Below, piece by piece: positions 8,260-16,463 of a stretch of 64,000 bases of DNA. The notes under the pieces were generated by a model, which searched no databases, was not told where the DNA came from, and saw only the letters and a program-made list of their open reading frames with translations. Origin of the DNA: Bdellovibrio sp. (GTDB taxonomy: Bacteria > Bdellovibrionota > Bdellovibrionia > Bdellovibrionales > Bdellovibrionaceae); contig JACMRL010000025.1 in the NCBI GenBank assembly GCA_014376435.1, positions 1 to 64,000 on the forward strand, in the 5' to 3' direction. The stretch's first letter is position 1; every line of letters starts with the position of its first letter. The position numbers and the translations under genes were made by a program.

Positions 8260-9882
8260 TTATTTTTCAGCTGCCCACCAAGAGCGATAACCGAAATTAT
8301 ATTTAAATGTCTCAGCAGGTTTTTTCATCTTTGCTGAATTGCCGTAAAATTCGAATTTTTTATTAAACATAAATATATAAGGAACGTCGTCTGCGATCGC
8401 GCCATAAACTTTTTTGAATAAAGCTGTGCGCTTAGGTTTGTCTAATTCTGAACGCGCTTGATCAATCAATTTATCAACTTCAGGATTATTGTAGCTGATA
8501 TAGTTAGATCCGCCTTTGCCAGCAGAAGTTGAATGCCAAATTTGCTTCGGATCATCTTCAACATCACCGCCGCCCCAGCCCATTGCCATCATATCAAAGT
8601 TTCTATCGTCGATTGATTTTACGAAACTGTTCCACTCAAGAAGTTTTAATTCTATTTCAATACCCGCTTTTTTTGCGTCTTCTTTAAAAATCGTCCAGTA
8701 TTTTTCAGAGTCTTTGTTCGCGTACATTAATGAAACTTTGAAATCAACTTTCTTACCGTTGATTGTTTTATCTAAAACACCATTCTTGTCCGAATCAGCC
8801 CAACCTGCTTTCGCCAATAATTCTTGAGCTTTTTTCGTATCAAATGCGATTGGTTTGTTAGCGGGAGCTTGCTCAGACTTAACATACGTCGGGCTTGTCG
8901 CTAAGTAGTTCCAGCCATTGAAAAACTTTTTGTTCATCAATTCACGGTTCATTAAGTGAGCTAATGCAGTACGAGTATTTTTGTCTTGAAAAATATCTTT
9001 CTTAAAGTTGAAACCGATAAATCCATAAGATTTGGGCTGGCTGTTTTCTACTTTATTAGCAAAAACTTTTGTTCCAAAAGGAGTGCCCGTTGCTTTTTTA
9101 AAAGACTCAACTGACATATAAGCAAAGTCAATATCGCCCTTTTTTAGTCGCTCGATCATAATGTTATCTTCTTTAGTAAAACGAAAGTTAACTTGTGCAA
9201 AGTTAAATTGACCTTTTAATTCTTTCGTTTTATCGCCGTACCATTTGTCGAATTTTTTAACAACAATCACTTGCGCTTTGTCGTATTTTTCTAGTTTGTA
9301 CGGACCAGAACCCACAGCTTCTTTTAACATTTTAACAGATTTGTTGATGTCACCGTAAACTGATTTTGGAATCACAGTCATCGAACATAGTGCCGTTAAA
9401 GTTCCAAAATATTTTTCGCTAGTTGTAAAACGAACTGTGTACTTATCAACAACTTCAATTTTAGAAACTTTATCGAAGTAAGGTAAAAGGTTAAGGGCCT
9501 GATGCTTAGGCTCGCGAATCGCATCTAAAGAGAACTTTACATCTTCTGCAGTTACGTTTTCACCATTATGAAAGAAAGCGTCTTTGCGTAAGAAAAATGT
9601 AAAAGTTAAGCCGTCTTTTGAAACTTCCCAGCGTTCAGCGATACGGGGTACGAAATCCCAAGTTTGGTCGCTGTTCACACACATAGAATCAAATACATAC
9701 TGAGAAAAGTATGTATTGTACAAATCTCCGCCCATGATGGGATGTAAATTTTCTGGTTCAGCGTCAAAGTTGTAATTCATAACTCCGCCCTGCGGAGCGC
9801 TTTGATTTACTTCTGCAGCTAAAGCCGCATTTACAAACAACGAAGAAACCATAAAAAACGATACTAAGATTTTTGAAATCAT
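8260..9882 (-). CDS. yejA: Periplasmic oligopeptide-binding protein (SBP family 5, YejA-like)
   Basis: Binding protein of an oligopeptide importer. A signal peptide covers about residues 1-22, ending near ALAAE. The body matches solute-binding family 5: an early ENLHPIMGGDLYN segment, FTFFLRKDAFFHNGENVTAEDV, and a late DFDMMA-type stretch. The frame opens at a TTG at 9888, but GGAGGG (9892-9897) is 9 bases from ATG 9882 and only 3 from the TTG, so 9882 is chosen. Naming it yejA rests on the yejB and yejE neighbours; by sequence alone it is only family 5. It is first in the operon. The spaced upstream region (9889-10117) is shared with the divergent agmatinase gene. Confidence 0.85.
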   Translation of the reverse strand: MISKILVSFFMVSSLFVNAALAAEVNQSAPQGGVMNYNFDAEPENLHPIMGGDLYNTYFSQYVFDSMCVNSDQTWDFVPRIAERWEVSKDGLTFTFFLRKDAFFHNGENVTAEDVKFSLDAIREPKHQALNLLPYFDKVSKIEVVDKYTVRFTTSEKYFGTLTALCSMTVIPKSVYGDINKSVKMLKEAVGSGPYKLEKYDKAQVIVVKKFDKWYGDKTKELKGQFNFAQVNFRFTKEDNIMIERLKKGDIDFAYMSVESFKKATGTPFGTKVFANKVENSQPKSYGFIGFNFKKDIFQDKNTRTALAHLMNRELMNKKFFNGWNYLATSPTYVKSEQAPANKPIAFDTKKAQELLAKAGWADSDKNGVLDKTINGKKVDFKVSLMYANKDSEKYWTIFKEDAKKAGIEIELKLLEWNSFVKSIDDRNFDMMAMGWGGGDVEDDPKQIWHSTSAGKGGSNYISYNNPEVDKLIDQARSELDKPKRTALFKKVYGAIADDVPYIFMFNKKFEFYGNSAKMKKPAETFKYNFGYRSWWAAEK

Positions 9883-10117
9883 AAACAAACACCCTCCATT
9901 TGAACGCGTTACATTTGAACTAACAAAAACATGATCGAATACGGGTTTTTATTCAACTTTTTAATTCATGTCGCAACCAGCAAAGTAAAGGAATTCATTC
10001 CCTTTTTTTGGATTTTACCCTAATTCAAGAATCATTCGAAAATTCAACCAAATTGGTGCATAATAGTCTCAACTAATTTCAGATTATTTTTGATTACGAA
10101 AAGCAAAGGGATTTCAT

Positions 10118-11197
10118 ATGCAAGATAACAACTCAATAGTCAGTAGTCCTAAAAAATTTGATCCGACAACAACGATCTCTTCAGAATTTGGTATTTTCGG
10201 CATCCCTTTATCTGAAGAAGAGTGCAAAGTGATACTGCTACCCGTTCCTTGGGAAGTAACCACTTCTTACGGCAAAGGTGCTTCAAACGGACCGCGCATT
10301 ATTCGCGATGCCTCTGCACAAATAGATCTTTTCGATTTTGAAACTAAAAATGCCTATGAAGTAGGTTATTTTATGCAGCCTATTTCTGAAAAATGGATAG
10401 CCGAGAATAAGAAATATAAAGAATTAGCCCAAAAAGTTATTCATATGCGTACGGAACAGTCAGGCGATACCGCGCAAATCGATAAATTAGTGGCGGAAGT
10501 GAATGCAGCTTCAAAGCAATTAACTAAATGGGTCTACGATGAGACTAAGAAAATTTTAGCCAAGGGAAAATTATTCGGTTTAGTCGGCGGAGATCACTCC
10601 ACTCCACTGGGAGCTATTCAAGCAATCTGCGAGCAGCACAGCGCAAATGGCCAAAGCGAAGTTGGAATTCTACACCTGGATGCACACTCGGATACGCGTA
10701 AAGCCTACCAGGGCTTCGAGCAGTCACATGCTTCGATTATGTATAACGTAATGAATTCGGCAGTTAAGCCAAAAAAATTGGTTCAAGTCGGTATTCGCGA
10801 TTTCTGCGAAGAAGAATATAACTTTGTAGAAAGCCGCCCTGATATTAAAACTTTTTTCGACATCGGAATTAAGCAACGTTTGTTAAAAGGCGAATCATGG
10901 GGTTCGGTCGCGACCGACATCATCGCAGAACTTCCACAAAAAGTTTATGTGTCTTTTGATATCGATGCTTTAGATCCACGTTTTTGTCCCTCAACGGGAA
11001 CTCCGGTCATTGGCGGAATGTCGACAGATGAAGTCTTCTTTATTTTAAATTTACTGGCGCAATCAGGTCGCCAAATTGTTGGCTTCGATTTAAATGAAGT
11101 TTCATCTGGCGATGCAGACGAGTCTGAATGGGACGGAAACGTTGGCGCACGTATGCTCTATAAACTTTGCAACTGGAGCGTCGTAACCAATAAGTAG
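10118..11197 (+). CDS. speB: Agmatinase / ureohydrolase family protein
   Basis: Binuclear manganese hydrolase of 359 residues. The metal-ligand motifs are present in order: GGDHS, HLDAHSDTR and SFDIDALDP. Ureohydrolases cleave agmatine, arginine or related guanidino compounds. Agmatinase is favoured because speA and speDE are in the window and would need it for putrescine. The protein is about 50 residues longer than E. coli SpeB, because of an insert around residues 85-135 before the first metal motif. Arginase or formimidoylglutamase activity cannot be excluded. A Shine-Dalgarno-like AAAGGG precedes the ATG, and the gene is followed by a hairpin. Confidence 0.82.
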   Translation: MQDNNSIVSSPKKFDPTTTISSEFGIFGIPLSEEECKVILLPVPWEVTTSYGKGASNGPRIIRDASAQIDLFDFETKNAYEVGYFMQPISEKWIAENKKYKELAQKVIHMRTEQSGDTAQIDKLVAEVNAASKQLTKWVYDETKKILAKGKLFGLVGGDHSTPLGAIQAICEQHSANGQSEVGILHLDAHSDTRKAYQGFEQSHASIMYNVMNSAVKPKKLVQVGIRDFCEEEYNFVESRPDIKTFFDIGIKQRLLKGESWGSVATDIIAELPQKVYVSFDIDALDPRFCPSTGTPVIGGMSTDEVFFILNLLAQSGRQIVGFDLNEVSSGDADESEWDGNVGARMLYKLCNWSVVTNK

Positions 11198-11237
11198 TAA
11201 CCAGCGCGCGTGCTGGTTACTAGCGCAGCATAGCTGC
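11196..11237. terminator. Double hairpin between the convergent agmatinase and DksA-like genes
   Basis: AGTAACCAGC (11196-11205) pairs perfectly with GCTGGTTACT (11212-11221). A second small stem, GCAGC (11225-11229) with GCTGC (11233-11237), follows directly. There is no T-run on either strand. Its position between two converging genes suggests a bidirectional transcript end. Confidence 0.55.
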
Positions 11238-11621
11238 TTAGCGAGCGTAGCGACGATTAACTGATTCACGAATTTCAGCACCTTCGATGCTTAAACGTGT
11301 CCAAGGAATCGCGCGTAGTCTTTCTACTTCGATTGATTCGTCTGTCTCTTCACATACGCCAAAAGATCCGCCTTCGATGCGGCCTAGGGCGCTTTCGATT
11401 TCGAATAGTTGTGATCTTAAACGATCATTTAAATTTAACATTTCTTGTTCAGCTAAAAGACGCATTGTTTGATCTGCTTCGTCTCCGCCTTTTTCGCCAA
11501 GATCCAACTTCTCGCGGGCTTCTTTGACTCGGTTAAGAAGATCCATCTTTGTCTTCATTAACTTATCACGACATTCTTTAACTACCTTTTCAGTAACTTT
11601 AGTTCCAGTGCTTCTTGCCAT
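11238..11621 (-). CDS. DksA/TraR-like regulator with a degenerate zinc finger
   Basis: A 127-residue protein with two long helices forming a coiled coil (about residues 10-85) with DEADQT at the tip. The tip region equals the DksA stretch whose aspartates reach into the RNA polymerase secondary channel. The C-terminal part aligns with the DksA zinc finger (FGVCEETDESI...RLRAIPW), but only one of the four zinc cysteines remains. The expected CxxC partners are E-T-D and S-I-E-G. A strong GGAGGAAGAC Shine-Dalgarno precedes the ATG. Family membership is fairly sure. A role in stringent or stress-linked transcription is inferred. Confidence 0.8.
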   Translation of the reverse strand: MARSTGTKVTEKVVKECRDKLMKTKMDLLNRVKEAREKLDLGEKGGDEADQTMRLLAEQEMLNLNDRLRSQLFEIESALGRIEGGSFGVCEETDESIEVERLRAIPWTRLSIEGAEIRESVNRRYAR

Positions 11622-11671
11622 GTCTTCCTCCGTTGAGTGTGGTCATATCGGCTATCTTGCCCAAATCTTAA

Positions 11672-11707
11672 GTTCCAATTTGGAACCGCCTTATCTAAAG
11701 GTATAAT
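11672..11707 (+). promoter_or_regulatory. Palindrome overlapping a predicted plus-strand promoter
   Basis: GTTCCAA-T-TTGGAAC (11672-11686) is a perfect inverted repeat. Its right arm supplies TTGGAA (11680-11685), 16 bases upstream of a consensus TATAAT (11702-11707). This promoter faces a gene-free stretch. The rest of the 11622-12057 gap is AT-rich with homopolymer runs, and I see no other element in it. Confidence 0.4.
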
Positions 11708-12057
11708 TGAAAGTTTTGCAATAAAAAATCTTACATAAAATTAAACTCTATAAGATATTGAAAACACTATGGTTTTTTTGAAACGCAAGATGTAATGCGA
11801 TATGTAAAAAGAGATTTTTTTCTTCAAAAAGAACATTTTTTTTAAAAAAATCGAGCTTTGTATCTATTTAATTTTACTCATTTTAATCTTGAATCGGTTT
11901 TGTAGTTCATCGTGGTGTGAAAATGATGAGATCGATTCTATTCTTTTTGATGGGATTTTTTGATATTTAATCAAGCCTAATAAGTTAGCAGATATTGAAA
12001 ATGGGCTGTTTCGCAATGGTTCGCGCACTTCTTTAAATTTGAAACTCTTGGTTTAAA

Positions 12058-12402
12058 TTATTTTAAGCACTTTGAAATACGCCCAATCAAATCATCCGTC
12101 GCTTCGTCTAATTTAATCGAAGTATGATGAGCCTTCACGCCGCGCTCACGAATTGAAACCACACTGTTATTCATATTGGTAGAGATCGTGCGAAATGCTT
12201 TACCGCCCGATTCAGCAAGCGCCTCCGAGTAGCTTTCCAGAGTGTTGGCAAAAATGTTGTGGTTAGATATCAGCGACATTTGAATGGCTGATTGGGCCTG
12301 CTTCATGGATTTTAGTTCCGAAACCAAACCACTGCAGTCGGCCGCAAATGAATGCAGCGAATACAAAACAACCGAGATAAGAATAATGGCTAAATGTTTC
12401 AT
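12058..12402 (-). CDS. Small exported protein of unknown function
   Basis: A 114-residue protein with a clear signal peptide (residues 1-20, cleavage after SFA). The mature part is about 94 residues, mostly helical and polar. It has one cysteine near each end (C23 and C112), which could form a disulphide in the periplasm. GGGGGAA lies upstream of the ATG as a Shine-Dalgarno sequence. It looks like a single-gene unit. No family recognised. Confidence 0.65.
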   Translation of the reverse strand: MKHLAIILISVVLYSLHSFAADCSGLVSELKSMKQAQSAIQMSLISNHNIFANTLESYSEALAESGGKAFRTISTNMNNSVVSIRERGVKAHHTSIKLDEATDDLIGRISKCLK

Positions 12403-12517
12403 TGGTAATTCCCCCTTAACAACGAACTGTCTACTGCTTGACTACGAAGCAAGGGGTTTGCCAGCTTTTAAGGGCGTAGCCTGCGCTAAGTTGATTTACA
12501 GAGACGTTCTGGGGCTA

Positions 12518-13138
12518 CTATTGAATAAATTTTTCAAAGTTGTCTTTTGTTTCGCCAGTCATATACGGAGTCAGCATACGCATAATATGGCGCTGGGCTT
12601 TTAAAATCGTTTTTTCACTTGGGGTGCGATCCACGGTTTCAAAGAAAAGCATAAAACTATTTGAAGATACAAATAGTAATTCTCCCACAAATTCCATCTC
12701 GTTTTTTGATTGAATCGGCACCATCACGCCCGCACGCATCCAGTGTTTGTATAAAATAATCATCAACTGGCTTAATTTTTTTAAATGCAAACGCCATAAC
12801 TTTGATAATTCAGGATCTTTTTTTCTGAGCGCATAAAGCTCGCGGTGAAAAAAACGAAATTTCCAGTACAGCTGTAAATTACGCTCGATAAAATCAATGA
12901 GCTGAATCTTTTCATTCTTTTTTGCTAACTTTGCTTGCGGTTTCCAGATGGCTTGGGTTTCAAGAGCTAGCCTTTTGAATAGTTCTCGAATGATTTGCTC
13001 TTTATTTTTATAGTGAAAATACAGGTTGCCGGGGCTCATTGTTAGCTCGCGCGCGATATCATTTGTCGTCACTCCGCTCGCAGCGTGTAGGTTAAATAGA
13101 TCGAGCGCGCCTAGTAATATACGTTCTTTTGTTTTCAT
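12518..13138 (-). CDS. TetR-family transcriptional regulator
   Basis: A 206-residue DNA-binding repressor-type protein. Residues 1-50 form the TetR helix-turn-helix (KERILLGALDLFNLHAASGV...IARELTMSPGNLYFHYKNKE). The remaining ~150 residues are a helical ligand/dimer domain with no known ligand. It is divergent from the penicillin-binding protein gene with only 63 bases between the start codons, so it may regulate that gene, itself, or both. TAATAT ends 6 bases before its ATG, and no Shine-Dalgarno is visible. Confidence 0.9.
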   Translation of the reverse strand: MKTKERILLGALDLFNLHAASGVTTNDIARELTMSPGNLYFHYKNKEQIIRELFKRLALETQAIWKPQAKLAKKNEKIQLIDFIERNLQLYWKFRFFHRELYALRKKDPELSKLWRLHLKKLSQLMIILYKHWMRAGVMVPIQSKNEMEFVGELLFVSSNSFMLFFETVDRTPSEKTILKAQRHIMRMLTPYMTGETKDNFEKFIQ

Positions 13139-13165
13139 GCGTTTATATTATTCGTACAAAGGCGC

Positions 13166-13195
13166 TTGAGAGAATCTTTTTTTTTGTGTTATGCT
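13166..13195 (+). promoter_or_regulatory. Predicted promoter of the penicillin-binding protein gene (leaderless type)
   Basis: TTGAGA (13166-13171) and TATGCT (13190-13195) are 18 bases apart. The -10 box ends 6 bases before ATG 13202, and no Shine-Dalgarno is present. Inference by eye. Confidence 0.4.
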
Positions 13196-13201
13196 TATAT
13201 T

Positions 13202-14527
13202 ATGTTTCAAGGAAGACGCCGAATTGCATCATGGATGTTGATGCCTCTGGCTTTATTTTTATCTGCGTTCTTGTTCTTTAATGAACGAGATACGCCTTCT
13301 AGCGAAGACGAATGGCTAAAAAAGACTCTCGAGTCTAGAAAAGTTATCTCTGAATCGATCTCAGCCGCTATTAAGGCTAATAAGCAACCTAAAGAAAGCA
13401 CTTTTTCTCCAGAAGGTGATGATAAGTACAAATTAAAAATTAACTACACTCTGCAAAACGAACTACAAGCTGAGGCTGAATCTCTTTTAAAAAGATACCG
13501 TCCTGATTATGCAGCTATCGTAATGATGGATGCCAAAACCGGCCGCATCTTAGCTATGACTAGCTTTGAAAAAGGCAACCCTACGGGCTCTAATCTGGCT
13601 TTACGCGCGTCTTTTCCGGCCGCTAGTATCTTTAAGGTTATCACGGCCTCTGCAGCCGTAGACAAGGCTGGAGTTAGCCCTGAACATCGCATCGGCTTCA
13701 ACGGCGGCAACTACACTCTTTATAAAAAGAATGTTCTTTCAGATAAAGTAAATCGTTGGACACGCTTCATTACTTTAAAAGAAGCTTTTGCCCGTTCGAT
13801 CAATACGGCGTTTGGCCGCTTAAGTTTAGAAAGTTTAGAACCAAAAGATTTAGCTGAATACGCCCAACGTTTTATGTTTAACCAAGAAATTCCGGCTGAT
13901 TTTGCGGTAGAGACTAGCCAAGCATTGGTTCCCAATGAAAAAGGTTTTGAGTTAACTGAAGTAGCTTCGGGATATAACCGCTTCAATACATTAAGCCCTG
14001 TTCACGGTGCGATGTTAGCTTCAACCATTATCAACGACGGTAAGATGATGGTTCCTTACATCGTTGATTCACTTGAGAATAGCAATAACGAAAAAATTTA
14101 TAAAGCGCAGATTTTAGAGCGTGGTCAAATTTTAAGACCTGAGTCAGCGGCTAAAGTTCGCCAGATGATGGAGCAAACTGTTTTAACCGGTACCGGTCGT
14201 AAAACGTTCCGTAAAATTACGCGCGATAAAAAATTTAAAGAAATTGAAATGGGCGGCAAGACCGGCCACTTCACTGGTTTAAGTCCTAAAGGTCGTAATG
14301 ACTGGTTCGTGGGTTATGCTTCGGATGAGCAAAATAAGATTGCCGTTGCCGCAATTACCGTTAATGTAAAAAAATGGACCGTTAAATCATCTGCTTTGGG
14401 TGAGATGATGTTTCGTAAATACTTTAAAGATAAGTTAGATGAAAAAGCAGCCGCTTTAGACGATAAAGAAACTGCGAAGACTTCGCCGGTCCGAAAAATC
14501 GCGCACGTTCGCAAACGCCGTAGTTAA
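13202..14527 (+). CDS. Penicillin-binding protein, transpeptidase domain only
   Basis: A peptidoglycan transpeptidase-fold protein anchored in the inner membrane by one segment at about residues 10-27. The three penicillin-binding motifs are present in order: S-I-F-K (SxxK, in FPAASIFKV), S-I-N (SxN, in FARSINTAF) and K-T-G (in GGKTGHFTG). At 441 residues it lacks the glycosyltransferase domain of class A enzymes and the large N-terminal module of PBP2/PBP3, so it is a minimal class B-like protein. The C-terminus is lysine/arginine-rich. An in-frame TTG at 13166 is rejected because it is the -35 box of the proposed promoter. It could act in cell-wall remodelling; the exact role is unknown. 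Confidence 0.85.
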   Translation: MFQGRRRIASWMLMPLALFLSAFLFFNERDTPSSEDEWLKKTLESRKVISESISAAIKANKQPKESTFSPEGDDKYKLKINYTLQNELQAEAESLLKRYRPDYAAIVMMDAKTGRILAMTSFEKGNPTGSNLALRASFPAASIFKVITASAAVDKAGVSPEHRIGFNGGNYTLYKKNVLSDKVNRWTRFITLKEAFARSINTAFGRLSLESLEPKDLAEYAQRFMFNQEIPADFAVETSQALVPNEKGFELTEVASGYNRFNTLSPVHGAMLASTIINDGKMMVPYIVDSLENSNNEKIYKAQILERGQILRPESAAKVRQMMEQTVLTGTGRKTFRKITRDKKFKEIEMGGKTGHFTGLSPKGRNDWFVGYASDEQNKIAVAAITVNVKKWTVKSSALGEMMFRKYFKDKLDEKAAALDDKETAKTSPVRKIAHVRKRRS

Positions 14528-14530
14528 AAA

Positions 14531-15307
14531 TTAAAATTTAAATTCCGCGACGACGGGGCAGTGGTCTGAGCCTAACTGGTTCATCAAAATTTCACACGAC
14601 TTTAAATTTTTAATTAAGTCTTGGGTTGCGCAGATGTAGTCGATCCGCCAGCCTTTATTACGAGTGCGGGCTAATTCACGGTACGACCACCACGAGTACG
14701 CTTCTTTTTTGTCGGGGTGTAAATGTCGGTAGCAATCGACAAAACCGCTTTTTAAAAACTCAGTAAACCACTCGCGTTCTTCCGGTAGAAAGCCTGATTC
14801 TTTTGATAATCTGACGGGGTCATGAACGTCGAATTGCAAATGGGCCACGTTGTAATCACCCACTACAATAATTTGTTTTCCCTTTTTCATTTCAAATTTT
14901 AAATGGGCTAATAATTCTTTTAGAAATTTTTGTTTGAAGTTGTGGCGCGCTTCACCGGAACCGCCATTTGGAAAATAAATATTATATAAATCGAATTCTT
15001 CGTGTTGCGTCCAAACGATGCGGCCTTCTTTTTCGTAATCGGGCTTATCCATCGAGATTAAAGATTTTTTTGGTTCACTGTGCAGAAAAGTTGCGGTACC
15101 TGAATAGCCTTTACGTTCGGCAGAAGACCAATAGTGAAATGGATAGCCCAATGATTGCATTTCGGGGTTTACTTGCTCTTTGTGCGCTTTGGTTTCTTGT
15201 AAACAGATGATGTCTGGTTTTTCATCTTGAATAAATTGAGACAGACCTTTGCCAAAGCTGGCTCTGATTCCGTTTACGTTCCACGTGACTAGTTTAATAG
15301 TTTTCAT
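14531..15307 (-). CDS. xthA: Exodeoxyribonuclease III
   Basis: A 258-residue AP endonuclease / 3'-5' exonuclease for base-excision repair. The endonuclease/exonuclease/phosphatase fold is clear: TWNVNGIRASF at the N-terminus, the metal-binding glutamate in IICLQETK, GDYNVAH in the middle, and the terminal LGSDHCPVVAEF with its catalytic D-H pair. Length is typical. It converges on the penicillin-binding protein gene with 3 bases between stop codons. Confidence 0.95.
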   Translation of the reverse strand: MKTIKLVTWNVNGIRASFGKGLSQFIQDEKPDIICLQETKAHKEQVNPEMQSLGYPFHYWSSAERKGYSGTATFLHSEPKKSLISMDKPDYEKEGRIVWTQHEEFDLYNIYFPNGGSGEARHNFKQKFLKELLAHLKFEMKKGKQIIVVGDYNVAHLQFDVHDPVRLSKESGFLPEEREWFTEFLKSGFVDCYRHLHPDKKEAYSWWSYRELARTRNKGWRIDYICATQDLIKNLKSCEILMNQLGSDHCPVVAEFKF

Positions 15308-15338
15308 TGTGTCTAACCCCTAGGTGTGGCAACAATAA

Positions 15339-16463
15339 ATGAGCATGAATTTGAAAGCAAGTTTCGTCACATTTTTGAATCAAAAATTTCCTGGCATCGG
15401 TGCGGAAGTGCTTGAAAATACGGTGGCCGAAAACCTGCTTTCGCCTTTTCAAGTTAATTTGACGCGTAAACAGATGGCGTCTATTCAAACCGAGATCAAT
15501 GCATACTGGAAACTTCGTGAATGGGGTCAAACCCACTTGGCCGCAGACTACGAAAAATTTGGTTTGCGTATTCCAAAAAATTATTCAGCCTGCATGAGCT
15601 ATGATTTTCATATTTCAGTCGATGGAAATTTAGAATTAATTGAAATTAATACGAATGCATCATTCCTAGCTTTGGGTTTACAAATGTATTCATTTTTGAA
15701 GTTAAAAAATGTAGCTTCCGCGTTTGATGAAAAAGCTTTGGTAGAAATGTTTAAATCTGAAATTGCACTTTGCGGCCATCGTACTAATTCAGTTTCAATT
15801 TTTGACGATGCCCCTGGTCAGCAAAGACTTTATTTAGAGTTTTTAATCTATAAAGAAATTTTTGAAAAAAATAATGTTTTAGCTGATATCGTTTCTTTAG
15901 AAAATGTGCAGCTATTGAAAAAGAATTCTTTAGTCTATAACCGCTATACAGATTTTATGCTGCAAGAACCTCGATCTGCCCAGGTGAAAAATTTTTTCAA
16001 TTCAAGCGAAGTTGAATTATCTCCTAATCCTTACGAATATTTTATGTTGGCCGATAAAAAAAGATTTCTAGATTGGAACAAACAAACTGATTTGCCTAAG
16101 CCTACAAGCTTATTACCAACTTATGATTTAGGCGTGGCCGATCGTGATAAAGTTTGGAATGAAAGAAAAACTTTATTTTTCAAACCGAAAAATTCATTCG
16201 GCAGCAAACAAGCTTATCGCGGGGCTTCGATCAGTCGTAGAACTTTTGATGAGGTTTTTAATGACGGCTTTATTGCGCAGAAACTTTCGCATCCGGGTGA
16301 AATTGAAGTTTTATTTGAAGGACAAAAGCAGATCATGAAATATGATTTGCGCTGTTACGCTTATCAAGAACAATTACAGTTAGTGGTAGCCCGTATTTAC
16401 CAGGGGCAAACGACGAATTTGCGCACTCCGGGCGGCGGTTTTGCCGCCGTGACCCTTAGCTAA
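15339..16463 (+). CDS. ATP-grasp-like protein of unknown substrate
   Basis: A 374-residue soluble protein. LELIEINTNASF near residue 107 and the C-terminal KYDLRCYAYQE...ARIYQGQTTN...GGGFAAV resemble the nucleotide- and metal-binding parts of ATP-grasp ligases, especially circularly permuted ones. These enzymes make amide bonds with ATP; no substrate can be proposed. The ATG at 15339 is followed by a second one at 15345. TTGTGT...AACAAT (18-base spacer) ends 8 bases before the second, which may be the true start. Its 3' end overlaps the S41 protease gene by 4 bases in convergent orientation. Confidence 0.55.
   Translation: MSMNLKASFVTFLNQKFPGIGAEVLENTVAENLLSPFQVNLTRKQMASIQTEINAYWKLREWGQTHLAADYEKFGLRIPKNYSACMSYDFHISVDGNLELIEINTNASFLALGLQMYSFLKLKNVASAFDEKALVEMFKSEIALCGHRTNSVSIFDDAPGQQRLYLEFLIYKEIFEKNNVLADIVSLENVQLLKKNSLVYNRYTDFMLQEPRSAQVKNFFNSSEVELSPNPYEYFMLADKKRFLDWNKQTDLPKPTSLLPTYDLGVADRDKVWNERKTLFFKPKNSFGSKQAYRGASISRRTFDEVFNDGFIAQKLSHPGEIEVLFEGQKQIMKYDLRCYAYQEQLQLVVARIYQGQTTNLRTPGGGFAAVTLS

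Noticed and set aside
9970-10012. GGAATTCATTCC with a following T7 run, terminator-like, between the yejA-like and agmatinase genes
   Set aside because: The stem is only 4-5 bp and lies between two divergent genes, where no transcript needs to end.
11814-11860. GATTTTTT and AAAAAATC inverted repeat
   Set aside because: Made only of A/T runs in a very AT-rich gap; not distinguishable from background.
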